Positions 41,900-49,652 of a stretch of 64,000 nt of DNA are shown here, piece after piece. The DNA comes from Flavobacterium johnsoniae (GTDB lineage Bacteria > Bacteroidota > Bacteroidia > Flavobacteriales > Flavobacteriaceae). The notes under the pieces were generated by a model. It saw only the letters and a program-made list of their open reading frames with translations. It had not been told where the DNA came from and did no database searches. How positions within the stretch are numbered: position 1 is the first letter of the stretch; each line of letters begins with the position of its first letter. Location of the stretch: the NCBI RefSeq assembly GCF_001879205.1, contig NZ_MLFK01000009.1, positions 496,001 to 560,000 on the forward strand, in the 5' to 3' direction. Both the position numbers and the translations under genes were made by a program.

Positions 41900-43684
41900 A
41901 TGGCAAGATTTAAAGAAAATGATTTACCAAAATCAAAAATAACTGCTACTTCACTTAACAAAGCAAAAACAATATTTACATACGCAGGAAACCATAAATG
42001 GAAATTTTTCATCGGATTAATTTTTCTGCTTCTTACAGGCGCCACTGCCCTCGCCTTTCCTAAATTAATGGGAATGCTGGTAGACTGCGTTAAGAATAAA
42101 AATAATGACGAAGCAAATCAGATCGCTTTAGGATTAATTGTAATTCTGTTTCTGCAGTCGTTTTTCTCTTTTTTCAGATTGTCATTATTTGTCAATTTTA
42201 CCGAAAACACACTGGCAAACCTTCGTTTGGCATTGTACACTAATTTGGTAAAACTGCCAATGACATTCTTTTCTCAAAAAAGAGTCGGCGAATTAAACAG
42301 CCGTATCAGTGCCGATATTACACAGATTCAGGATACTTTAACCACAACAATTGCAGAGTTTTTGCGACAGTTTATCCTAATTATAGGAGGTGTGATTTTA
42401 TTGGCTACCGAAAGTTTAAAGTTAACTTTATTGATGCTTTCAGTAGTGCCGTTAGTTGCAATTGCTGCTGTTGTATTTGGAAGATTTATTAGAAAATATT
42501 CTAAAAAAGTACAAGATCAGGTTGCCGAAAGTCAGGTAATTGTGGAAGAAACTATGCAGGGAATCAGCATTGTAAAAGCTTTTGCTAACGAATGGTACGA
42601 AATTGCACGTTATAAAGGCAAAATAAGCGATGTGGTAAAACTGGCTATTAAAGGAGGTCAATATCGTGGTTATTTCGCTTCGTTTATCATTTTCTGTTTA
42701 TTCGGAGCTATTGTTGCCGTAGTTTGGTTTGGTGTACGTTTGAGTATTGCCGGCGAAATGAGCGTTGGACAATTAATTTCATTTGTTTTATATTCAACAT
42801 TCGTTGGAGCTTCTTTTGGCGGCATTGCCGAATTATATGCGCAAATTCAAAAAGCAATTGGTGCGACTGAAAGAGTTTTTGAATTATTAGACGAAAATCC
42901 GGAGAAAATCAATTCTGATTCAAACAGAAAGCAGGAAAAGATAAAAGGAAACGTTACGTTCAATAATGTTGCTTTCAGCTACCCAACACGCCAGGAAATT
43001 CAAGTGTTGAAAAACGTAAATTTTACTGCAGAATTTGGTCAAAAAATTGCCATTGTTGGGCCAAGCGGCGCCGGTAAATCTACTATTTCTTCGTTGTTGC
43101 TGCGATTCTACGATATTACTTCGGGAGAAATTACGGTTGACGGAAAAAATATTTACGACTACGATTTAGAAGATCTTCGCGGTAATATGAGTATTGTACC
43201 GCAGGATGTTATTCTTTTTGGAGGAACTATCAGAGAGAATATTGCCTATGGAAAACCATATGCTTCTGATGAAGAAATAATCTTAGCTGCAAAACAAGCA
43301 AACGCTTTTAATTTCATTGAAGGTTTTCCGGAAAAGTTCGAAACGTTGGTTGGCGAGCGCGGTGTTAAACTCTCAGGCGGACAGCGTCAGCGTATTGCAA
43401 TTGCCAGGGCTTTACTTAAAAACCCAAGTATATTAATCTTAGACGAAGCTACTTCATCTTTAGACAGCGAAAGCGAAAAACTGGTGCAGGAAGCATTAGA
43501 AGTATTAATGGAAGGAAGAACAAGCATTATCATCGCTCACCGACTTTCGACTATTAGAAATGCTGATAAAATTTTAGTTCTGGATAACGGACAAATTTCT
43601 GAAGAAGGAACACATCAGGAATTGATAAATCTTGAAAACGGAATATACAAAAATCTTAGCAACTTGCAGTTTAGCAACTCTTAA
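41900..43684 (+). CDS. ABC exporter, fused permease-ATPase (MsbA-like)
   Basis: This 594-residue half-transporter has an N-terminal membrane domain with six helices (about 35-330) and a C-terminal ATPase. The ATPase shows Walker A GPSGAGKST near 388, a Q-loop IVPQDVIL near 429, the ABC signature LSGGQRQRIAIARALL near 489-504, Walker B ILILDEATSSLD near 509-520 and the H-loop IIIAHRLSTIR near 543. It works as a homodimer in the inner membrane and exports lipids, drugs or peptides. MsbA is the closest known type by shape, but lipid A export is not proven. Confidence 0.93.
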   Translation: MARFKENDLPKSKITATSLNKAKTIFTYAGNHKWKFFIGLIFLLLTGATALAFPKLMGMLVDCVKNKNNDEANQIALGLIVILFLQSFFSFFRLSLFVNFTENTLANLRLALYTNLVKLPMTFFSQKRVGELNSRISADITQIQDTLTTTIAEFLRQFILIIGGVILLATESLKLTLLMLSVVPLVAIAAVVFGRFIRKYSKKVQDQVAESQVIVEETMQGISIVKAFANEWYEIARYKGKISDVVKLAIKGGQYRGYFASFIIFCLFGAIVAVVWFGVRLSIAGEMSVGQLISFVLYSTFVGASFGGIAELYAQIQKAIGATERVFELLDENPEKINSDSNRKQEKIKGNVTFNNVAFSYPTRQEIQVLKNVNFTAEFGQKIAIVGPSGAGKSTISSLLLRFYDITSGEITVDGKNIYDYDLEDLRGNMSIVPQDVILFGGTIRENIAYGKPYASDEEIILAAKQANAFNFIEGFPEKFETLVGERGVKLSGGQRQRIAIARALLKNPSILILDEATSSLDSESEKLVQEALEVLMEGRTSIIIAHRLSTIRNADKILVLDNGQISEEGTHQELINLENGIYKNLSNLQFSNS

Positions 43685-43740
43685 CATAAAAATCCAATTT
43701 TTAATACCGATGCTTCGGGTTTGTTCGATTTAATATTAAT

Positions 43741-43772
43741 AAAAAAGCTCCAATTTTAATTGGAGCTTTTTT
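43741..43772. terminator. Terminator between the ABC exporter and proline dehydrogenase
   Basis: AAAAAAGCTCCAATT pairs with AATTGGAGCTTTTTT around a short loop, with T runs on both strands. It separates converging genes. Confidence 0.88.
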
Positions 43773-43797
43773 ATATATTGTAAACTGAGACTGAAAA

Positions 43798-44967
43798 CTA
43801 CTTTCCTTTTCTACGTTTACGTTCAGCTTTAATCATCGATAGCTCTCGGCTTGTCTGCCCTGCTACAGAAGTATTTTCTTCAGCACGGCGAATAAGGTAA
43901 GGCATAACGTCTTTTACAGGTCCAAACGGAAGATATTTAGCTACATTATATCCATTTTCGGCTAAGTTATAACTAATATTATCGCTCATTCCGTATAATT
44001 GCCCAAACCAGATTCTATGGTCATTTTTGGCAATACCTTTCGCTGCCATCATTTCCATCAGTTTGTATGAACTTAATTCGTTATGAGTTCCTGCAAAAAT
44101 TGACATTGTTTCTAAATGGTCCAGCATATAATTTACAGCTGCATCATAATTATCATCTGTAGCTTGTTTAGAAACACAAATTGGCGAAACATATCCTTTT
44201 TCTTCGGCACGTTTGTTTTCTTTCTCCATATAAGCGCCTCGAACCAGTTTCATTCCAATAAAGAAACCTTCTTTTTTAGCGATGTCATGAAGATTTTTTA
44301 AGTAATCCAAACGATCCCAACGGTACATTTGTAAGGTGTTAAACACAATAGCTTTTTCTTTATTGTATTTACGCATCATATCTGTAACCAGATCATCTGC
44401 TGCATCCTGCATCCAGCTTTCTTCACCATCAATTAATAATGCCACATCTTTTTTGTGCGCTTCGCTGCAAACCTGATCAAAACGAGCCACTACTCTATCC
44501 CATTCTGCTTGTTCAGCCGGGTTTAAAGTTTGTTTTTCTCCTAATTTCTCATACAATTCAAAACGTCCTAAACCAGTTGGTTTAAATACTGCAAACGGAA
44601 TCGCTAAGCGTTCTTTTGCAAATTCAATAGTTTTTAAGGTCATTTCTAAAGCAGCGTCAAATTGTGCTTCTTCTTCTTTTCCTTCAACTGAATAATCTAA
44701 TACAGATGAAACGCCTTTGGTAAACATTTTATCTACTACAGTTAAACAGTCATTTTCATTTACACCACCGCAAAAATGATCAAAAACAGTTGCACGAATT
44801 AATCCTTCAACCGGAAGATGTGCTTTGATAGCAAAATTAGTAACCGCTGTACCAATTCGTACCAAAGGTTCGCTGTCAATCATTTTAAAAAGAAAATAAG
44901 CCCTGTCAAGTTCGGTATCACTTTTAAGTGAAAAAGCAACTTGAGTGTTATCGAATATTTTTTCCAT
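43798..44967 (-). CDS. Proline dehydrogenase (PRODH)
   Basis: This 389-residue FAD enzyme oxidises proline to pyrroline-5-carboxylate, passing electrons to quinone. It is a monofunctional PRODH, not the long PutA. Family motifs include FAVFKPTGLGRF near residue 125, LLIDGEESWMQDAADDL near 178, the FAD/substrate segment GFFIGMKLVRGAYMEKE near 235-251 and the RRAEENTSVAGQTSREL near the C-terminus, where the two conserved arginines bind proline. Its promoter is well matched. It is divergent from aroB (275 bp). A P5C dehydrogenase gene is not in the window. Confidence 0.93.
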   Translation of the reverse strand: MEKIFDNTQVAFSLKSDTELDRAYFLFKMIDSEPLVRIGTAVTNFAIKAHLPVEGLIRATVFDHFCGGVNENDCLTVVDKMFTKGVSSVLDYSVEGKEEEAQFDAALEMTLKTIEFAKERLAIPFAVFKPTGLGRFELYEKLGEKQTLNPAEQAEWDRVVARFDQVCSEAHKKDVALLIDGEESWMQDAADDLVTDMMRKYNKEKAIVFNTLQMYRWDRLDYLKNLHDIAKKEGFFIGMKLVRGAYMEKENKRAEEKGYVSPICVSKQATDDNYDAAVNYMLDHLETMSIFAGTHNELSSYKLMEMMAAKGIAKNDHRIWFGQLYGMSDNISYNLAENGYNVAKYLPFGPVKDVMPYLIRRAEENTSVAGQTSRELSMIKAERKRRKGK

Positions 44968-44984
44968 TAAGTTTAGTTTTTGTG

Positions 44985-44992
44985 CAAAGATA
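44985..44992 (-). promoter_or_regulatory. -7 box of proline dehydrogenase
   Basis: TATCTTTG on the minus strand matches TAnnTTTG and lies 17 bp upstream of the start codon at 44967. No clear -33 element was seen. Confidence 0.55.
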
Positions 44993-45242
44993 TAGAGTGT
45001 TTTGAATATTATTTACTAAATGATATCATATTTTTTCAAATCGTTAATAAGTTTGTAGAAAATACTAAATTGAGAAGAAAAAAAATACTCTTTGGTAAAT
45101 AGACCCTTTCAAAAAACAAAAAACCGCCGCCTTTCCTTACTTCTTAATTAGAATCATTCGTTTTAAAACAAATAAGGTTTAAAGTTTGAATATTATTTGT
45201 TGAAAAATCCCTTATTTTGCGGTTTCAATTAACCCAGGAATT

Positions 45243-46310
45243 ATGCAATCTATTCAAGCAAACAATTACCTCGTACATTTTAATGAGAATGCTTACGAAG
45301 CTTTAAATAAACATTTAAAAGAAAATAAATATTCTAATTTATTTATTATTGTTGATACTGAGACAAATGAGCATTGTCTTCCTAAACTTCTTCCTGTACT
45401 TGAAACAGATTTAAATATCGAAATTATTGAATTTGAAGCAGGAGAAGCTAATAAAAACATAGAAACCTGTATTCAGATCTGGCATGTATTAACGGAGCTT
45501 GGCGCTGATAGAAAATCACTTGTAATTAATCTTGGCGGCGGTGTTGTAACAGATTTAGGCGGATTCGTAGCTTCTACTTTTAAAAGAGGTGTCGATTTCA
45601 TTAATATACCTACGACTCTATTATCTATGGTTGATGCTTCTGTGGGAGGAAAAACCGGCGTTGATTTAGGAAATTTAAAAAACCAGATTGGTGTTATTAA
45701 TGTACCGCAGATGGTTTTAATAGATACACAATATCTTGAAACTTTACCACAAAGCGAAATGCGTTCCGGATTGGCAGAAATGCTAAAACATGGTTTAATT
45801 TATGATGCTGCGTACTGGAAAGAATTTTTAGACCTGCAGGCTATCGATTACAATGCGCTCGATCAGTTAATTTATCGCTCAGTAGAAATTAAAAACGAGA
45901 TTGTAATTCAGGATCCTACAGAGAAAAACATTCGTAAAGCGTTGAATTTTGGACATACGTTAGGTCACGCTATCGAAAGTTATTTTTTAGAAAGTGAAGA
46001 AAAAACAACCTTATTACACGGTGAAGCAATTGCTGTAGGAATGATTTTAGAGAGCTACATCTCGCTGCATAAAAATTTAATTACTCCTACAGAATATTCT
46101 GAGATTAAAACCGCAATTCAAGCCATTTACGATCAGATAGAATTTGAAGAAAAAGACATCGATCCTATACTTGAATTGCTTGTTCATGACAAAAAAAATG
46201 AATACGGTTTAATTCAATTTGCATTAATCGAAGGAATCGGAAAAATAAAAATTAACCAATCCGTTGAAAATAAATTGATTCTAGAAGCGTTTCAAGATTA
46301 TAAATCTTAA
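45243..46310 (+). CDS. aroB: 3-Dehydroquinate synthase
   Basis: This 355-residue enzyme catalyses the second step of the shikimate pathway, DAHP to 3-dehydroquinate, using NAD and a metal. The NAD loop VINLGGGVVTDLGGFVAS lies near 95-112, DASVGGKTGVDLGNLKNQIG near 135-154 binds substrate, and NFGHTLGHAIESYF near 238-251 supplies zinc-binding histidines, with another His at LLHGEAIAVGM. All key residues seen in the family are present. The promoter is not a clean consensus: TTATTTTG near 45212 is close. No other shikimate gene is in the window. Confidence 0.95.
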   Translation: MQSIQANNYLVHFNENAYEALNKHLKENKYSNLFIIVDTETNEHCLPKLLPVLETDLNIEIIEFEAGEANKNIETCIQIWHVLTELGADRKSLVINLGGGVVTDLGGFVASTFKRGVDFINIPTTLLSMVDASVGGKTGVDLGNLKNQIGVINVPQMVLIDTQYLETLPQSEMRSGLAEMLKHGLIYDAAYWKEFLDLQAIDYNALDQLIYRSVEIKNEIVIQDPTEKNIRKALNFGHTLGHAIESYFLESEEKTTLLHGEAIAVGMILESYISLHKNLITPTEYSEIKTAIQAIYDQIEFEEKDIDPILELLVHDKKNEYGLIQFALIEGIGKIKINQSVENKLILEAFQDYKS

Positions 46311-46354
46311 ATATTTTTTAATAAAAAGCATTGCTTTTGGTATATATTATTTTT

Positions 46355-46362
46355 TACATTTG
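46355..46362 (+). promoter_or_regulatory. -7 box before the polyamine locus
   Basis: TACATTTG matches TAnnTTTG. The predicted transcript start would fall at or very near the small ORF's ATG at 46368, so that ORF might be leaderless or untranslated leader. Confidence 0.55.
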
Positions 46363-46367
46363 CCACG

Positions 46368-46547
46368 ATGAAAACAAACAATAAACAAAGACAATTCAGC
46401 TCTTACAGAAACCGTCTCAACAGTTCTTTACTTAGAATGTTGAACCGTTTTTACAATAGTAAAAGCCCGTTTTGTTTTGATGTTTTCCAATGCTCAAAAG
46501 CAGAACACGAAAAACTGCAGATTATATTTGCCAATATTAGAGTTTGA
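46368..46547 (+). CDS. Small ORF (59 aa) upstream of arginine decarboxylase
   Basis: This frame runs from an ATG 5 bp after a consensus -7 box to a TGA, 69 bp before the arginine decarboxylase start. It encodes a basic peptide beginning MKTNNKQRQFSSYRNRLNSS and ending IIFANIRV. It holds six arginine codons (residues 8, 14, 16, 23, 27, 58), five of them in the first half, and has no signal peptide or domain. It could be a real small protein, or an upstream ORF whose translation senses arginine or polyamine and controls the downstream gene. It is near-leaderless if the promoter is right. Coding status is uncertain. Confidence 0.45.
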   Translation: MKTNNKQRQFSSYRNRLNSSLLRMLNRFYNSKSPFCFDVFQCSKAEHEKLQIIFANIRV

Positions 46548-46616
46548 ATATTAGATTTAGCATAAAATCACTAAATTTAATACACAAAATAACAAACTTA
46601 AAATATTGACATATAA

Positions 46617-48020
46617 ATGAATACAAAATATTCTGACCTAATTAATCAAACATATTACTTTCCACAAGAGGAGTTCAAACTAAATAAAGACAACCTTCAG
46701 TTTCATAACATTGATTTAATGAAATTGGTTGAACAATATGGTACGCCATTAAAATTTACATATCTGCCTCAAATTTCTGAAAACATTAATAAGGCTAAAG
46801 CCTGGTTCAGAAAATCAATGGAAAAGAATAAGTACGAAGCAAAATATTACTATTGTTATTGTACAAAAAGCTCTCATTTTGAATATATTATGAATGAAGC
46901 TTTTAAAAATAACATTCATATTGAAACATCATCTGCGTTTGATGTCAATATTGTTGAAAACTTATTGGAAAATGGTAAAATCAACAAAAGTACGTACGTA
47001 ATATGTAATGGTTTCAAAAGAGATGAATACATCAGCAATATTGCGAGATTAATCAATAATGGACATAAAAATACTATTCCGATTATTGATAATTATGAAG
47101 AACTTGATTTGCTTCAGGGAGAAATCAAAGGAAAATTCAAAATTGGAATTCGTATTGCAGCTGAAGAAGAACCTAAATTTGAGTTTTATACGTCAAGATT
47201 AGGAATTGGTTATAAAAACATCGTTTCGTTTTATAAAAAACAAATTCAGGAGAATGATAAATTAGAGCTTAAAATGCTTCACTTCTTTATCAATACCGGA
47301 ATCAACGATACATCATATTACTGGAATGAGCTTGTAAAATGTATTAAAGTATATATTGCTCTTAAAAAGGAATGCCCTACTCTAGATGGTTTGAACATTG
47401 GCGGTGGTTTCCCAATTAAGAACTCGCTTGCTTTTGAATATGATTATCAATATATGATTGACGAAATTATCAATCAGATTAAAATAGCTTGTGATGAAGC
47501 TGAAGTTGATGTCCCGAATATTTTTACTGAATTTGGTTCATTTACAGTAGGTGAAAGCGGCGGTGCAATCTATCAGATTTTGTATCAAAAGCAGCAAAAT
47601 GACAGAGAGAAATGGAACATGATTGATTCTTCTTTCATTACTACACTGCCAGATACATGGGCTATTAACAAACGTTTTATTATGCTGGCAATTAATCGCT
47701 GGAATGATACTTACGAACGGGTTTTATTGGGAGGTTTAACTTGTGATAGTGATGATTATTACAATTCAGAACAAAATATGAACGCGATTTATCTTCCTAA
47801 ATACAACAAAGAAAAACCGCTTTATATTGGTTTCTTTAATACTGGTGCATATCAGGAAACTATTGGAGGATACGGAGGTTTACACCACTGCCTGATTCCG
47901 CAGCCTAAACATATTTTAATAGATCGCGACGAAAATGGTATTCTGGCAACAGAAGTTTTCTCAGAACAACAGACTTCTGACGATGTTTTAAAGATTTTAG
48001 GATACAAGAAAAAATTGTAA
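46617..48020 (+). CDS. Arginine decarboxylase, short Bacteroidetes type
   Basis: This 467-residue PLP enzyme converts arginine to agmatine, the first step of polyamine synthesis. It has the alanine-racemase-like barrel; YYCYCTKSSHFEYIMNEAF near residues 77-95 contains the likely PLP lysine, ETSSAFDVNIVENLL near 102-116 follows it, and LNIGGGFPIKNSL near 260 is the glycine-rich phosphate loop. It is much shorter than E. coli SpeA (about 660 residues). Downstream is a deoxyhypusine-synthase-like gene, so the locus makes polyamines. Agmatinase is not in the window. Confidence 0.85.
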   Translation: MNTKYSDLINQTYYFPQEEFKLNKDNLQFHNIDLMKLVEQYGTPLKFTYLPQISENINKAKAWFRKSMEKNKYEAKYYYCYCTKSSHFEYIMNEAFKNNIHIETSSAFDVNIVENLLENGKINKSTYVICNGFKRDEYISNIARLINNGHKNTIPIIDNYEELDLLQGEIKGKFKIGIRIAAEEEPKFEFYTSRLGIGYKNIVSFYKKQIQENDKLELKMLHFFINTGINDTSYYWNELVKCIKVYIALKKECPTLDGLNIGGGFPIKNSLAFEYDYQYMIDEIINQIKIACDEAEVDVPNIFTEFGSFTVGESGGAIYQILYQKQQNDREKWNMIDSSFITTLPDTWAINKRFIMLAINRWNDTYERVLLGGLTCDSDDYYNSEQNMNAIYLPKYNKEKPLYIGFFNTGAYQETIGGYGGLHHCLIPQPKHILIDRDENGILATEVFSEQQTSDDVLKILGYKKKL

Positions 48021-48128
48021 AAAAAGAACTGCAAATTAAAAGTTAATATCTAGAAATTTATTAATTTGCATATATAGTAAAAAGGTTAAAAACTTTTAAT
48101 TCAAAAAAAACAAAAAAACAAAAACAAA

Positions 48129-49097
48129 ATGAAAGGACCAATCAGTCAGTTTATTGAAAAACATTATTTGCACTTTAATTCTGCTTCATTAGTAGATGCA
48201 GCCAAAGAATATGAGCAACAATTAGCAAACGGTGCTAAAATGTTAGTAAGTATGGCTGGAGCTATGAGTACAGCTGAAATAGGTAAAATTTTCGCTGAAA
48301 TAATTAGACAAGATAAAGTACAAATTATTTCATGTACTGGAGCCAATCTAGAAGAAGACATCATGAATTTAGTAGCTCACTCTCACTACGAAAGAGTTCC
48401 TAACTACCGTGATTTGACACCAGAAGACGAATGGGCTTTACTTGAAAGAGGATTAAACCGTGTTACTGATACTTGTATCCCAGAACATGAGGCTTTTAGA
48501 CGTTTGCAAAAACACATCTATAAAATCTGGAAAGATGCCGATGATAAAGGAGAGCGTTATTTCCCGCATGAATTCATGTACAAAATGCTTTTATCAGGTG
48601 TTTTGGAAGAATATTATGAAATTGACTTAAAAGACAGCTGGATGTATGCTGCTGCTGAGAAAAACCTGCCAATTATTGTTCCGGGATGGGAAGACAGCAC
48701 AATGGGTAATATTTTTGCTTCTTATGTAATTAAAGGTGAATTGAAAGCTTCAACAATGAAATCAGGTATCGAATACATGACTTTCCTTGCTGACTGGTAT
48801 TCAAAAAACAGCCAAAATGGTATTGGATTCTTCCAAATTGGTGGTGGTATTGCCGGAGATTTCCCAATCTGCGTTGTGCCAATGTTATACCAGGATATGG
48901 AAATGCATGACGTTCCTTTTTGGAGCTATTTCTGCCAAATTTCAGATTCAACTACTAGTTACGGTTCTTATTCAGGAGCAGTTCCAAATGAGAAAATCAC
49001 GTGGGGTAAATTAGATATCAAAACCCCTAAATTTATTATAGAGTCGGATGCTACAATCGTTGCACCGTTAATTTTTGCATATTTATTAGATTTATAG
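48129..49097 (+). CDS. Deoxyhypusine-synthase-like protein
   Basis: This 322-residue protein belongs to the deoxyhypusine synthase family. Near the C-terminus the catalytic-lysine block reads KITWGKLDIKTPKFIIESDA, where eukaryotic enzymes have SWGKI, so the lysine is kept. The NAD-binding halves show SMAGAMSTAEIG near 39-50 and GGGIAGDFPICV near 239-250. Bacteria lack eIF5A, and bacterial members make homospermidine or related polyamines, so a polyamine role with the adjacent arginine decarboxylase is likely. It follows that gene after 108 bp and precedes the acidic protein gene by 9 bp. Confidence 0.87.
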   Translation: MKGPISQFIEKHYLHFNSASLVDAAKEYEQQLANGAKMLVSMAGAMSTAEIGKIFAEIIRQDKVQIISCTGANLEEDIMNLVAHSHYERVPNYRDLTPEDEWALLERGLNRVTDTCIPEHEAFRRLQKHIYKIWKDADDKGERYFPHEFMYKMLLSGVLEEYYEIDLKDSWMYAAAEKNLPIIVPGWEDSTMGNIFASYVIKGELKASTMKSGIEYMTFLADWYSKNSQNGIGFFQIGGGIAGDFPICVVPMLYQDMEMHDVPFWSYFCQISDSTTSYGSYSGAVPNEKITWGKLDIKTPKFIIESDATIVAPLIFAYLLDL

Positions 49098-49106
49098 GAT
49101 ATTTTT

Positions 49107-49514
49107 ATGAAAAGAGTTATAGTAGACTACGCCAAACTGACAAATGAAATTTTAAACCTTTTGGTTGAAAAATTTCCTGATGGTTATGATGATTCGGATG
49201 TTATCCGTTTTAGAAACGCTAAAAACGAATTAGTAGAAGCTGTTGAAGTTCGTACTGAAGACACTATTTATTTAGTAAAAATCAGTACTAAACTGGCTGA
49301 CAGAATCGAAAATTATGATGAAGATGACGATATCGATCTTGATGTAGATACAATCGAACCAGTTAAAGGTCTTGATCTTGATGATGATGCAGATGATGAC
49401 GATGAAGATGATAACCTGGATAAACCAGATGTTGATGGCGGAGATGATGACGATGACGAAAGAGATCCAGACGACATAGCTGACGATGACGAAGATGAAG
49501 ATGACGAAGATTAA
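49107..49514 (+). CDS. Acidic C-terminal-tail protein
   Basis: This 135-residue protein has a folded N-terminal half (about 1-75, starting MKRVIVDYAKLTNEILNLLVEKFP and containing VIRFRNAKNELVEAVEVRT) and a very acidic tail of about 55 residues, almost all Asp or Glu. From memory homologues in Flavobacteria were named DNA primase, but I see no primase motif. The tail could bind basic proteins or cations. It starts 9 bp after the deoxyhypusine-synthase-like gene, so the two are cotranscribed, and a strong terminator follows. The function is unknown. Confidence 0.75.
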   Translation: MKRVIVDYAKLTNEILNLLVEKFPDGYDDSDVIRFRNAKNELVEAVEVRTEDTIYLVKISTKLADRIENYDEDDDIDLDVDTIEPVKGLDLDDDADDDDEDDNLDKPDVDGGDDDDDERDPDDIADDDEDEDDED

Positions 49515-49537
49515 ATCATTTCTTTTAAAATAAAGAC

Positions 49538-49567
49538 AAAGGAACTCTATTTGAGTTCCTTTTTTTA
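49538..49567 (+). terminator. Terminator of the polyamine operon
   Basis: AAAGGAACTC (49538-49547) pairs with GAGTTCCTTT after loop TATTT and is followed by a T run. Confidence 0.88.
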
Positions 49568-49652
49568 TTACTCACATCATATAATAAATCATAGGAAAAT
49601 TACTATATTTAAAGCTTTGTAAATTATTTAAACAGCATAAGCTATTCGCCGT

